From Aquipuribacter hungaricus (GTDB lineage: Bacteria > Actinomycetota > Actinomycetes > Actinomycetales > JBBAYJ01), in the NCBI RefSeq assembly GCF_042663885.1, contig NZ_JBHSXV010000001.1: 64,000 nt of DNA. One strand, 5' to 3'. Each line of letters starts with the position of its first letter. The first letter of the stretch is position 1. The notes beneath the pieces were generated by a model that saw only the letters and a list, made by a program, of their open reading frames with translations, was not told the origin of the DNA and searched no databases. A program made the position numbers and the translations under genes. This document shows positions 40,986 to 59,079 of the stretch, piece by piece.

Positions 40986-41713
40986 GCCGTGGCCTCCTCG
41001 TCGGTCGTGGTGGCGGGGGTCCCGGCGGTGCCGGTGCCGAGGCGGTGCTCGACGAACTCCTGCAGGGCGGGGCCCACGAAGACGACGTCGTCACTGACCA
41101 GCACGTCGTAGGTGTTGAGCTGGTCGACGGCCAGGACGTGCAGGCCCGAGAGGTTCCGGACGCTCTTCCAGGACACGTCGTCCTCGCGGCTCACGAGCAC
41201 GAGCAGGTTCGCCCGGGTGCTGACGTGGCCGAGCGCGGTGCGGGCCGAGGCGGCCGACGGGGTCTCCCCCGTGACGAGGGCCTCGAGCACGTGGATGCGG
41301 CCGTGGCGCGCCCGGTCGGACAGCGACCCGCGCAGGGCGGCCGCGATCATCTTCTTGGGCGTGCGCTGGCTGTAGTCGCGCGGCACGGGGCCGTGCACGA
41401 CGCCGCCGCCGGTGAACTGGGGCGCACGGGTCGAGCCCTGGCGGGCGCGGCCGGTGCCCTTCTGGCGGTAGGGCTTGCGGCCACCGCCGGACACCTCGGC
41501 GCGCGTCTTGGTCTTGTGCGTGCCCTGGCGCGCCGCGGCGAGCTGGGCGACGACGACCTGGTGGATGAGCGGCACGTTGGTCTGCACGCCGAAGAGCTCG
41601 GCCGGCAGGTCGACGGTGCGCGGGCTCGAGCCGTCGGCCGCGAGGACGGGGACAGTCAGCGAGGCCGTGGTCTCCGCGGTCGAGGCGGCGGGCGCCTGCG
41701 TGGTGGTGGTCAT
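40982..41713 (-). CDS. rplD: 50S ribosomal protein L4
   Basis: Tunnel protein, 243 residues, and in E. coli the autogenous regulator of S10. Conserved RQGTHKTKTRAEVSGGGRKPYRQKGTGRARQGSTRAPQFTGGG is the rRNA-binding loop. Both termini carry Thr/Ala-rich extensions. The ATG at 41713 is 1 bp after the rplC stop. Confidence 0.98.
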   Translation of the reverse strand: MTTTTQAPAASTAETTASLTVPVLAADGSSPRTVDLPAELFGVQTNVPLIHQVVVAQLAAARQGTHKTKTRAEVSGGGRKPYRQKGTGRARQGSTRAPQFTGGGVVHGPVPRDYSQRTPKKMIAAALRGSLSDRARHGRIHVLEALVTGETPSAASARTALGHVSTRANLLVLVSREDDVSWKSVRNLSGLHVLAVDQLNTYDVLVSDDVVFVGPALQEFVEHRLGTGTAGTPATTTDEEATA

Positions 41714-41714
41714 C

Positions 41715-42362
41715 TCAGGCCTCCTTCTTGCTGGCGGTCTTGACGAGCACGACCGAGTTGCGGGGGCCGGGGACGGCGCCCTTGACGAGCAGGTAGCCGC
41801 GCTCGACGTCGACCGCGTGCACCTGCAGGTTCTGGGTGGTCTGGCGGTCGTGGCCCATCCGCCCCGCCATGCGCATGCCCTTGAAGACACGGCCGGGGGT
41901 GGAGGCGCCACCGATGGAGCCGGGCTTGCGGTGGTTGCGGTGGGAACCGTGGGAGGCGCTGACGCCCTTGAAGCCGTGACGCTTCATGACGCCGGCGGTG
42001 CCCTTGCCCTTGGTGGTCCCGACGACGTCGACGAACTGGCCCTCGGTGAAGGTGTCGAGCCCGACCTCCTGGCCGAGGTCGTAGGCACCGGTGGTGCGGA
42101 CCTCGACGAGGTGGCGGCGCGGCGGGGTGCCCGCGCGCTCGAACACCCCGGACATGGGCTTGTTCACCTTGCGGGGGTCGATGCGGCCGTAACCCAGCTG
42201 CACCGCGGCGTAGCCGTCCTTGTCCGCGGTCTTCACGTCGGTGACGACGTTGCCGGCGACCTCGACGACCGTGACGGGGACGAGCACGTTGTCCGCGCCC
42301 CAGACCTGGGTCATGCCCAGCTTGCGGCCCAGCAGGGCCCGCACTTCTCTCTCAGTGGTCAC
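41715..42362 (-). CDS. rplC: 50S ribosomal protein L3
   Basis: 215 residues: LLGRKLGMTQVWGADNVLVPVTVVE and the branched-loop region HGFKGVSASHGSHRNHRKPGSIGGASTPGRVFKGMRMAGRMG, which reaches the peptidyl-transferase centre. 12 bp after rpsJ. Confidence 0.99.
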   Translation of the reverse strand: MTTEREVRALLGRKLGMTQVWGADNVLVPVTVVEVAGNVVTDVKTADKDGYAAVQLGYGRIDPRKVNKPMSGVFERAGTPPRRHLVEVRTTGAYDLGQEVGLDTFTEGQFVDVVGTTKGKGTAGVMKRHGFKGVSASHGSHRNHRKPGSIGGASTPGRVFKGMRMAGRMGHDRQTTQNLQVHAVDVERGYLLVKGAVPGPRNSVVLVKTASKKEA

Positions 42363-42374
42363 GAGTCAGATCCC

Positions 42375-42683
42375 TCAGAGCTTGATCTCGATGTCGACGC
42401 CCGCGGGGAGGTCGAGCCGCATGAGCGAGTCCACCGTCTTGGGCGTCGGGTCCAGGATGTCGATGAGCCGCTTGTGGGTGCGCATCTCGAAGTGCTCGCG
42501 GCTGTCCTTGTACTTGTGCGGCGAGCGGATGACGCAGTAGACGTTCTTCTCCGTCGGCAGCGGCACGGGGCCGGCCACGGAGGCGCCGGTACGGATGACC
42601 GTCTCGACGATCTTGCGCGCCGAGGAGTCGATCACCTCGTGGTCGTAGGCCTTGAGCCTGATGCGGATCTTCTGTCCCGCCAT
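42375..42683 (-). CDS. rpsJ: 30S ribosomal protein S10 (NusE)
   Basis: Head protein and NusE antitermination factor, 102 residues: MAGQKIRIRLKAYDHEVIDS, then RKIVETVIRTGASVAGPVPLPTEKNVYCVIRSPHKYKDSREHFEMRTHKR. The ATG is at 42683. First gene of the S10 operon; the 350-bp gap upstream carries a leader element and promoter. Confidence 0.99.
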   Translation of the reverse strand: MAGQKIRIRLKAYDHEVIDSSARKIVETVIRTGASVAGPVPLPTEKNVYCVIRSPHKYKDSREHFEMRTHKRLIDILDPTPKTVDSLMRLDLPAGVDIEIKL

Positions 42684-42787
42684 GCGTCGTCCACTCTCTC
42701 TCTTCGGTACCGGTTCCCGGCCTCTCGGGGCCGCCATCCGGTGGTCGTGCTCTGGTCTGGTGGGGCCGTGGTCCTGGCCCGGAGCCC

Positions 42788-42847
42788 GACCCCCGCGCCC
42801 GGGCGTGTCGGCCCTGGATCGGTCTGGTCGGTGTACGTCGTGCTGCC
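42788..42847 (-). promoter_or_regulatory. S10-operon leader element shared with the str operon
   Basis: A 23-bp block (42788-42810; minus strand CGACACGCCCGGGCGCGGGG plus GTC) differs at one position from 47531-47553 upstream of rpsL. A second block, GGCAGCACGACGT (42847-42835), matches 47575-47563 except for one base. Both lie between promoter and first gene, in the same order and orientation. Between 42684 and 42787 the leader is a C/A-rich run with no gene. Confidence 0.7.
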
Positions 42848-42903
42848 ACCCCCCGGTCCTGGGGACCGTTGGTGGGCACCGGGGTGCGCCGGGCAACCGC
42901 GAC

Positions 42904-42932
42904 AGTCTGTCAGACGTGCGCGCCACGACCAA
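42904..42932 (-). promoter_or_regulatory. Candidate S10-operon promoter
   Basis: Minus strand: -35 TTGGTC (42927-42932), 17-bp spacer, -10 CAGACT (42904-42909). Located just upstream of the shared leader element, about 220 bp before rpsJ. Confidence 0.5.
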
Positions 42933-42961
42933 ACCGGCCGGGTGCCCCGCCGTGCGCCCCT

Positions 42962-43023
42962 CCCCCGCCGGCGGCGGGGGCCCGGACGCACGACAGCGGC
43001 GCCCCGGGTGACCGGGGCGCCGC
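42962..43023 (-). terminator. tuf terminator, two hairpins
   Basis: Directly after the tuf stop: an 11-bp stem GCGGCGCCCCG/CGGGGCGCCGC with 6-nt loop (42996-43023), then an 8-bp stem CCCCCGCC/GGCGGGGG (42962-42980). No U-run, as is common for actinobacterial terminators. They separate tuf from the S10 operon. Confidence 0.75.
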
Positions 43024-43033
43024 CGAAGGCGTG

Positions 43034-44227
<1,194 letters not shown>

Positions 44228-44370
44228 TGGGGCTCCTCCTCGGACTGTTCTCCGCCGACGGGTTCGCCCGACGGTGGTGGTAGGTGTGCCGTGCTCTGGT
44301 GGTCTCGTTCAGTCGTGCTGGGCAGACGTGCTGTCCACGGCCGGTCACAGACTAGACCGACCGCGAGGTC

Positions 44371-46479
<2,109 letters not shown>

Positions 46480-46535
46480 GGTGGGCCTTCCTCGTTGCGG
46501 GGCTGTCTGGTGGAGCTGGCCGTCATCGGCCGTGA

Positions 46536-46621
46536 GGGGCCGACCCAGGTAGGTCGGCCCCCGGAGGGGCCCCGCGAGAGGCGGGGCACCGTGGGAGCGG
46601 GCGGCGCCTCGTGGGCGCCGC
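46536..46621 (-). terminator. Three consecutive hairpins between rpsG and fusA
   Basis: Stems: GCGGCGCC/GGCGCCGC with 5-nt loop (46601-46621), GCCCCGC/GCGGGGC with 5-nt loop (46569-46587), and GGGGCCGACC/GGTCGGCCCC with 6-nt loop (46536-46561). None has a U-run. They could be attenuators, RNA-processing sites, or stabilisers separating rpsL-rpsG from fusA-tuf. Confidence 0.6.
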
Positions 46622-46626
46622 CGGGC

Positions 46627-47097
46627 TCACCAGCGGTAGTGCGCGAAGGCCTTGTTCGACTCGGCCATCTTGTGCATGTCCTCGCGACGCTTGACCGAGG
46701 CACCGAGGCCGTTGCTGGCGTCGAGGATCTCGTTCATGAGGCGCTCGGTCATGGTCTTCTCGCGACGGGCGCGGGAGAAGCCGACGAGCCAGCGCAGGGC
46801 CAGCGTCGTGGAGCGCGCGGGGCGCACGTCGACCGGGACCTGGTAGGTCGAGCCGCCGACGCGGCGGGAGCGGACCTCGAGGGCGGGCTTGACGTTGTCG
46901 AGCGCGCGCTTGAGGAGGATCACCGGGTCGTTGCCGGTCTTGGCGCGGGCACCCTCGAGGGCGCCGTACACCGTTCGCTCGGCGACGGACTTCTTGCCGT
47001 CGAGGAGCACCTTGTTCACCAGCTGCGTGACCAGCGGCGAGTGGTACACCGGGTCGACGACGAGCGGACGCTTGGGAGCGGGGCCCTTACGAGGCAT
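46627..47097 (-). CDS. rpsG: 30S ribosomal protein S7
   Basis: E-site head protein, 156 residues: MPRKGPAPKRPLVVDPVYHS, LVNKVLLDGKKSVAERTVYGALE, RRVGGSTYQVPVDVRPARSTTLALRWL and the C-terminal KREDMHKMAESNKAFAHYRW. ATG overlaps the rpsL stop by 1 bp. In E. coli S7 regulates the str operon. Confidence 0.99.
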   Translation of the reverse strand: MPRKGPAPKRPLVVDPVYHSPLVTQLVNKVLLDGKKSVAERTVYGALEGARAKTGNDPVILLKRALDNVKPALEVRSRRVGGSTYQVPVDVRPARSTTLALRWLVGFSRARREKTMTERLMNEILDASNGLGASVKRREDMHKMAESNKAFAHYRW

Positions 47098-47471
47098 CAG
47101 CTCTTCTCCTTCTTCGCGCCGTAGCGCGAGCGGGCCTGCTTGCGGTTCTTGACGCCCTGGGTGTCGAGGGAGCCGCGGACGATCTTGTACCGGACGCCGG
47201 GCAGGTCCTTCACCCGGCCGCCGCGCACGAGCACCATGGAGTGCTCCTGAAGGTTGTGGCCGACACCGGGGATGTAGGCGGTGACCTCGATGCCGTTGCT
47301 CAGACGCACGCGAGCGACCTTGCGCAGGGCAGAGTTCGGCTTCTTGGGCGTGGTCGTGTAGACGCGGGTGCAGACGCCACGGCGCTGGGGAGACCCCTTG
47401 AGCGCGGGCGTGCTGTTCTTCACCGGCTTGTCCTGGCGGCCCTTGCGGACCAGCTGCTGGATCGTGGGCAC
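47097..47471 (-). CDS. rpsL: 30S ribosomal protein S12
   Basis: Decoding-site protein, 124 residues, GTG start: VPTIQQLVRKGRQDKPVKNS. The streptomycin-relevant lysine K43 in TTPKKPNSALRK and the GGRVKDLPGVRYK loop are both the sensitive-type sequence. First gene of the str operon, behind a leader element shared with S10. Confidence 0.99.
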   Translation of the reverse strand: MPTIQQLVRKGRQDKPVKNSTPALKGSPQRRGVCTRVYTTTPKKPNSALRKVARVRLSNGIEVTAYIPGVGHNLQEHSMVLVRGGRVKDLPGVRYKIVRGSLDTQGVKNRKQARSRYGAKKEKS

Positions 47472-47530
47472 CGCTGCGGTACTCCCTACTGGATTGTCTG
47501 GTGGTGTGCCTGGTCGGCGGATCGGGCTTT

Positions 47531-47575
47531 GACCCCCGCACCCGGGCGTGTCGCGCTCGTGCACCTCGTGCTGCC
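47531..47575 (-). promoter_or_regulatory. str-operon leader element shared with S10
   Basis: Minus strand GGCAGCACGAGGT (47575-47563), nine other bases, then CGACACGCCCGGGTGCGGGG plus GTC (47553-47531). This repeats the two-block element at 42788-42847 with two substitutions overall. It lies between the promoter and rpsL. Confidence 0.7.
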
Positions 47576-47617
47576 GAGGCACGCGCGATGACCCGGTCCG
47601 ACCGGGCGACTCGGGAG

Positions 47618-47647
47618 AGGGTACCTATCCCGGGTCGCGATGGTCAA
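47618..47647 (-). promoter_or_regulatory. str-operon promoter
   Basis: Minus strand: -35 TTGACC (47642-47647), 18-bp spacer, -10 TACCCT (47618-47623). The 12-mer GGCGTTTTGACC at the -35 is identical to that at the rplM promoter. The -35 lies within the first copy of a 16-bp tandem repeat. Confidence 0.7.
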
Positions 47648-47720
47648 AACGCCCCGTGGTCAGGACGCCCGATGGTCAGGACGCCCCGTGATCGGGCGCC
47701 CTGGTGGTCAGGACGCCTGC
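47641..47720. repeat. 16-bp tandem repeat, five copies, at the str promoter
   Basis: Copies start exactly every 16 bp: 47641, 47657, 47673, 47689 and 47705. Consensus TGGTCAGGACGCCCCG; the fourth is degenerate (TGATCGGGCGCCCTGG). The first copy reads TGGTCAAAACGCCCCG and supplies the str -35 on the minus strand. The array lies between the rpoC terminator and the promoter. Confidence 0.88.
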
Positions 47721-47722
47721 GC

Positions 47723-47756
47723 GGGCCGGCACCCCTGTCACCAGGGGTGCCGGCCC
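47723..47756 (-). terminator. rpoBC operon terminator
   Basis: Perfect 14-bp stem GGGCCGGCACCCCT/AGGGGTGCCGGCCC with 6-nt loop, 10 bp beyond the rpoC stop. No U-run follows. Confidence 0.85.
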
Positions 47757-47766
47757 GACGGAGGGA

Positions 47767-51647
<3,881 letters not shown>

Positions 51648-51741
51648 AGGTTCCTTCTCTCGTTGCGTTCAGTCGCTCGTCACGGGGTGGGGGCCAGGCG
51701 GCCGGCCGGTCGGGCCGGCCGCCTCGCCCCCGGTGGGGTCG

Positions 51742-55233
<3,492 letters not shown>

Positions 55234-55329
55234 GACGGGTCCTTCCAGCGGCCTGCTGTTTGGTTTTCGTTGCATGGCTGACACCCCTGGTCAAGCCAGG
55301 GGGGCTCAGAGGGTGGGCAGCAAAGGACA

Positions 55330-55358
55330 ACGATAGGACGTGTCCCGGTGCAAGGCAA
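55330..55358 (-). promoter_or_regulatory. Candidate internal rpoBC promoter
   Basis: Minus strand: -35 TTGCCT (55353-55358), 17-bp spacer, -10 TATCGT (55330-55335). The -35 begins at the T-run of the preceding hairpin, so terminator and promoter are fused. About 95 bp before the chosen rpoB start. A further small stem, CCCCTGG/CCAGGGG (55284-55302), lies in the leader. Confidence 0.6.
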
Positions 55359-55402
55359 ATCGCCCCGCCCCCCGTGGAGCTCTCCGCGGGGGGCGGGGCG
55401 AT
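55359..55402 (-). terminator. rplL-rpoB terminator or attenuator
   Basis: Perfect 16-bp stem ATCGCCCCGCCCCCCG/CGGGGGGCGGGGCGAT with a 12-nt loop, 42 bp after the rplL stop, followed by TTTGCC on the transcribed strand. Typical position for partial termination that sets the L7/L12 to RNA polymerase ratio. Confidence 0.85.
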
Positions 55403-55444
55403 CAGGCTGCCGGGCGTGCCCGGCGGGAGATCAGGAGCAGGTCG

Positions 55445-55831
55445 TCACTTGACGGTGACGGTGGCGCCGGCGCCCTCGAGCTTGGCCTTGGCGGCCTCGG
55501 CGGCGTCCTTGTCGACCTTCTCCAGGACGGCCTTGGGGGCGGCGTCGACGAGGTCCTTGGCCTCCTTGAGGCCCAGGCTCGTGAGGGCGCGCACCTCCTT
55601 GATGACCTGGATCTTCTTCTCGCCGGCAGCCTCGAGGACGACGTCGAACTCGTCCTGCTCGGCGACCTCCTCGGCGGCGGCGCCACCGGCACCACCGGCG
55701 GCCGCGACGGCGACCGGGGCGGCGGCGGTGACCTCGAACGTCTCCTCGAACTTCTTCACGAAGTCGGAGAGCTCGAGGAGGGTCATGTCCTTGAACTGCT
55801 CGAGCAGCTCGTCGGCGGAGAGCTTCGCCAT
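55445..55831 (-). CDS. rplL: 50S ribosomal protein L7/L12
   Basis: Stalk protein recruiting translation GTPases, 128 residues. MAKLSADELLEQFKDMTLLE is the L10-binding domain, an Ala/Gly hinge (residues ~38-55) follows, and the C-terminal domain contains EKKIQVIKEVRALTSLGLKEAKDLVDAAP. rplJ lies 125 bp upstream across a low-complexity spacer. Confidence 0.99.
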   Translation of the reverse strand: MAKLSADELLEQFKDMTLLELSDFVKKFEETFEVTAAAPVAVAAAGGAGGAAAEEVAEQDEFDVVLEAAGEKKIQVIKEVRALTSLGLKEAKDLVDAAPKAVLEKVDKDAAEAAKAKLEGAGATVTVK

Positions 55832-55956
55832 GGTGTGTCCTTCTTCCTGGTGGGGTGGTGCGGGGCCGCGTCAGGCGGTCGCGCGTGCGGTGCGGTCTGG
55901 GTGGTGCGGGTGCTGCAGGTGCTGCGCGTGCAGGTGGTGCGGGGGACGCGGCCTCC

Positions 55957-56490
55957 TCAGGCCGCGGCCTCCTCCTGCTCGCGCTTGGCCCGCAGCGCGT
56001 CGACCGTGCGGGCGGCCTGGGCGAGCGGGGCGGCTGCCATGTAGACGGCCTTGGACAGCGGGGCCTTCATGGCCCCGGCGAGCTTGGCGAGGAGCACCTC
56101 GCGCGGCTCGAGGTCAGCCAGCCTGCGCAGCCCCTCGGCGTCGATGGCGCGGCCGTCGAGCACGCCGCCCTTGATGACGAGGGCGGGCGCCTCCCGGCCG
56201 AAGTCCCGCAGGCCCTTGGCCGCCTCGACCGGGTCACCGGTGACGAAGGCGATGGCCGTGGGGCCCTTGAGGGCGTCCGCGTCGAGACCCTCGAAGCCGG
56301 CCTGCTCGGCCGCGATCTTCGTGAGGGTGTTCTTGACGACCGCGTAGGTCGCGTTGTCGCCGAGGGCGACACGCAGCCGGGTCAGCTGGGAGACGGTGAG
56401 CCCGCGGTACTCGGTGAGGACGGCGGCGTTCGAGGCGCGGAACAGGTCCGCGAGCTCGGCGACGGCGTCGACCTTCTCCTGGGTGGGCAT
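55957..56490 (-). CDS. rplJ: 50S ribosomal protein L10
   Basis: Stalk base anchoring L7/L12 dimers, 177 residues: VAELADLFRASNAAVLTEYRGLTVSQLTRLR, AVVKNTLTKIAA, then the C-terminal Ala-rich helix that binds L12. ATG at 56490. L10-L12 represses its own operon by binding a leader RNA in other bacteria; a 205-nt leader is available here. Confidence 0.98.
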   Translation of the reverse strand: MPTQEKVDAVAELADLFRASNAAVLTEYRGLTVSQLTRLRVALGDNATYAVVKNTLTKIAAEQAGFEGLDADALKGPTAIAFVTGDPVEAAKGLRDFGREAPALVIKGGVLDGRAIDAEGLRRLADLEPREVLLAKLAGAMKAPLSKAVYMAAAPLAQAARTVDALRAKREQEEAAA

Positions 56491-56695
56491 GGATGTTCCT
56501 TCCGTCTGCGACGGGGCCCGCGTGCGCGGTCCCGACCGAACGGAGCAGCCCTGACATGACGGACGCCCCGGCGCGAGGCACGGGGCGTCGGTGCCCGCTC
56601 GCGGGCTCCTGCTCTGCACCTGCGCGGGCCGTCCGGGCTGTCCCGGCTCCTTCGACCACCCCGGAGGGCGGCGACCAACGGTCTTCGGTACGCCG
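56491..56695 (-). other. rplJ leader region
   Basis: About 205 nt between the rplJ promoter and its ATG, with no coding sequence. It contains GACGCCCCG…CGGGGCGTC (near 56561-56589), able to form a 9-bp stem. By position this would be an L10(L12)4 autoregulatory leader, but I could not identify the kink-turn binding site by eye. Confidence 0.4.
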
Positions 56696-56725
56696 AGGGT
56701 ACGGGCGCGGGGCGCGTGCGGCCAA
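56696..56725 (-). promoter_or_regulatory. rplJL promoter
   Basis: Minus strand: -35 TTGGCC (56720-56725), 18-bp spacer, -10 TACCCT (56696-56701). It directly abuts the rplA terminator palindrome, whose T-run provides the first bases of the -35. Confidence 0.65.
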
Positions 56726-56726
56726 A

Positions 56727-56779
56727 TCGCCCGTCCCCGGGGACGGGCGAGGGCCCCGACCGCAGCGGTCGGGGCCCTC
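56727..56779 (-). terminator. rplKA terminator, two hairpins
   Basis: Just after the rplA stop: a 14-bp stem GAGGGCCCCGACCG/CGGTCGGGGCCCTC with 3-nt loop (56749-56779), then a perfect 24-nt palindrome (56727-56750, arms TCGCCCGTCCCC) followed by TTT. The second merges into the rplJ promoter. Confidence 0.85.
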
Positions 56780-56795
56780 GTCGTGCAGGGGGTGC

Positions 56796-57506
56796 TCAGG
56801 CCTGGACGGGCTCCACCGCGCCGCTGGCCGTGGGGTCGACGGGGATGCCGGGGCCCATGGTCGCCGCGACGGTCGCCTTCTTGACGTAGCGGCCCTTCGC
56901 GGCGGCCGGCTTGAGACGCATGACCTCGTCCATGGCGGCGGCGTAGTTCTCGAGGAGCTTGGCCTCGTCGAACGACGTCTTGCCGATGATGAAGTGGAGG
57001 TTGGAGTGCTTGTCCACGCGGAACTCGATCTTGCCGCCCTTGATCTCCGTGACGGCCTTGGCGACGTCCATGGTCACCGTGCCGGTCTTCGGGTTGGGCA
57101 TGAGGCCGCGGGGGCCGAGCACCTTGCCGAGCCGGCCGACCTTGCCCATGAGGTCCGGGGTGGCCACGACGGCGTCGAAGTCGAGCCAGCCGCCCTGGAT
57201 GCGCTCGAGCAGGTCGTCGCTGCCGACGTGGTCGGCGCCGGCCTCGAGGGCCTGCTGCGCACGCTCACCGGTGGCGAAGACAAGGACGCGGGCGGTCTTG
57301 CCGGTGCCGTTCGGCAGGTTGACGGTGCCGCGGACCATCTGGTCCGCCTTGCGGGGGTCGACACCCAGGCGGAGGGCGACCTCGACGGTGGCGTCCCACG
57401 TGGCCGTGCTGGTCTGCTTGACCAGCTTCACGGCGTCGGCGGGGGCGTACAGGGTGTCCGGGACGATGGCCTCGGCGGCCGCGCGGTAGGCCTTGCTGCG
57501 CTTCAT
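56796..57506 (-). CDS. rplA: 50S ribosomal protein L1
   Basis: L1-stalk protein moving E-site tRNA, 236 residues. MKRSKAYRAAAEAI, ATVEVALRLGVDPRKADQMVRGTVNLPNGTGK, LGPRGLMPNPKTGTVT and FRVDKHSNLHFIIGK are all L1 signatures. It follows rplK across 150 bp with a C/A-rich repeat. Confidence 0.99.
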   Translation of the reverse strand: MKRSKAYRAAAEAIVPDTLYAPADAVKLVKQTSTATWDATVEVALRLGVDPRKADQMVRGTVNLPNGTGKTARVLVFATGERAQQALEAGADHVGSDDLLERIQGGWLDFDAVVATPDLMGKVGRLGKVLGPRGLMPNPKTGTVTMDVAKAVTEIKGGKIEFRVDKHSNLHFIIGKTSFDEAKLLENYAAAMDEVMRLKPAAAKGRYVKKATVAATMGPGIPVDPTASGAVEPVQA

Positions 57507-57656
57507 GTCTGCTCCTGGTGGGGTGGGGCGTCGGGAGTCGTGGTCGTCGGGCCGCGCGCGGCCCTCCCACGTGGTGCTCGGGTGCTGGTGCTGTGGTGCC
57601 GGTGGTGCTCGTGCGGTGGTGCTGGTGGTGCTGGTGCTGCGGTGCCGGTCGCGACG

Positions 57657-58091
57657 TCAGTCGGAGACGGTGACGCCCATGCTGCGCGCGGTGCCGGCGA
57701 TGATCTTGCTGGCGGCGTCGAGGTCCGTGGCGTTGAGGTCCTGCAGCTTGGTCTCGGCGATCTTGCGCACCTGCTCCTGGCTGATGGTGGCCACCTTGTC
57801 GGTGTGCGGGGTGCCGGAGCCCTTCTCGATCCCGGCGGCCTTCTTGATGAGCTGCGCGGCCGGCGGGGTCTTGGTGACGAAGGTGAACGAGCGGTCCTCG
57901 TAGACCGTGATCTCGACGGGGACGATGTCGCCCCGCTGCTGCTCGGTGGCGGCGTTGTAGGCCTTGCAGAACTCCATGATGTTGACGCCGGCGGCACCGA
58001 GGGCGGGGCCGATGGGCGGGGCGGGGTTCGCGAGACCGGCCTTGATCTGGAGCTTGATGACTCCAGTGACCTTCTTCTTCTTGGGAGGCAC
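57657..58091 (-). CDS. rplK: 50S ribosomal protein L11
   Basis: GTPase-centre protein, 144 residues: VTGVIKLQIKAGLANPAPPIGPALGAAGVNIMEFCKAYNA, then TPPAAQLIKKAAG and the C-terminal IAGTARSMGVTVSD. Target region of thiostrepton-type antibiotics; no anomaly. Follows nusG by 63 bp. Confidence 0.99.
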   Translation of the reverse strand: MPPKKKKVTGVIKLQIKAGLANPAPPIGPALGAAGVNIMEFCKAYNAATEQQRGDIVPVEITVYEDRSFTFVTKTPPAAQLIKKAAGIEKGSGTPHTDKVATISQEQVRKIAETKLQDLNATDLDAASKIIAGTARSMGVTVSD

Positions 58092-58154
58092 GTCGTGGTC
58101 CTTCTGTCGGGGTGGTGCTGCCTGGGTGCTGGGGTGGTACCGGTGGAGCCTCGG

Positions 58155-59015
58155 TCAGAGCTTGGAGACCTGGCCGAACGAGAGCTCGACGGGGGTCTCG
58201 CGGCCGAAGATCGACACGAGGACCTTGAGCTTCTGGGAGTCGACGTTGATCTCGGAGATCGACGCCGGGAGCGTGGCGAACGGGCCGTCCATGACGGTGA
58301 CGGACTCGCCGACCTCGAAGTCGACGGTCGCCGCGGCGGCCGCGGACCCGCCGGAAGACTTGCCGCCGGAGGCGGACGGCGCCTGCACGGTCGGGGCGAG
58401 CATGCCGACGACCTCGTCGAGGGTGAGCGGCACGGGGTGGTGGGCGGACCCGAGGAAGCCGGTGACGCCCGGGGTGTGGCGGACCGCGCCCCACGACTCG
58501 TCGGTGAGGTCCATGCGCACCAGCACGTAGGAGGGGATCCGGACCCGGCGGACCTGCTTCTTCTGCCCGTTCTTGATCTCGGTCACCTCCTCCATGGGGA
58601 CCTCGACCTGGTGGATGTACTCCTCCATGTTGAGGGAGGTGATGCGCGCCTCGAGGTTGGTCTTCACGCGGTTCTCGTAGCCGGCGTAGCTGTGCACGAC
58701 GAACCACTCCCCCGGCGCGCGGCGCAGCTCGGTGCGCAGCTCGGCGACCGGGTCGGCGGGGGCCTCGTCGACCGGGGTCTCGTCGAGGGCGGCGGCGGCG
58801 GTCTCGTCGGACGGCACGACCTCGTCGACCGGGGCGTCGTCGTCCACGTACCCGGACCCGATGACGTCGGTGTCGCCGGTCGCCGCGAGGTCGGCCTGCT
58901 GCACGGAGAGGGAGGACTCGTCCAGGGAGGAGAGGTCGTCCGTCGTCACGTCGTCGGCGGCGTCCTGCTCGACGACGTCCTCGGCGTCGGTGCCGACGTG
59001 AGGCTGCTCGGACAT
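58155..59015 (-). CDS. nusG: Transcription termination/antitermination factor NusG
   Basis: Binds RNA polymerase and couples it to Rho or the ribosome. The first ~100 of 286 residues are acidic and low-complexity (Asp/Glu/Thr-rich). The NGN domain (WFVVHSYAGYENRVKTNLEARI…IPSYVLVRM) and the C-terminal KOW domain (GESVTVMDGPFATLPASISEIN) follow. The long acidic leader is usual in actinobacteria. Order secE-nusG-rplK-rplA is universal. Confidence 0.98.
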   Translation of the reverse strand: MSEQPHVGTDAEDVVEQDAADDVTTDDLSSLDESSLSVQQADLAATGDTDVIGSGYVDDDAPVDEVVPSDETAAAALDETPVDEAPADPVAELRTELRRAPGEWFVVHSYAGYENRVKTNLEARITSLNMEEYIHQVEVPMEEVTEIKNGQKKQVRRVRIPSYVLVRMDLTDESWGAVRHTPGVTGFLGSAHHPVPLTLDEVVGMLAPTVQAPSASGGKSSGGSAAAAATVDFEVGESVTVMDGPFATLPASISEINVDSQKLKVLVSIFGRETPVELSFGQVSKL

Positions 59016-59079
59016 GTGTGGGACCTGCTTCCTGGGATCGTGGTGGGGCGGGTGCCGGCCGGGCGGCCGGGTGCGGCGC

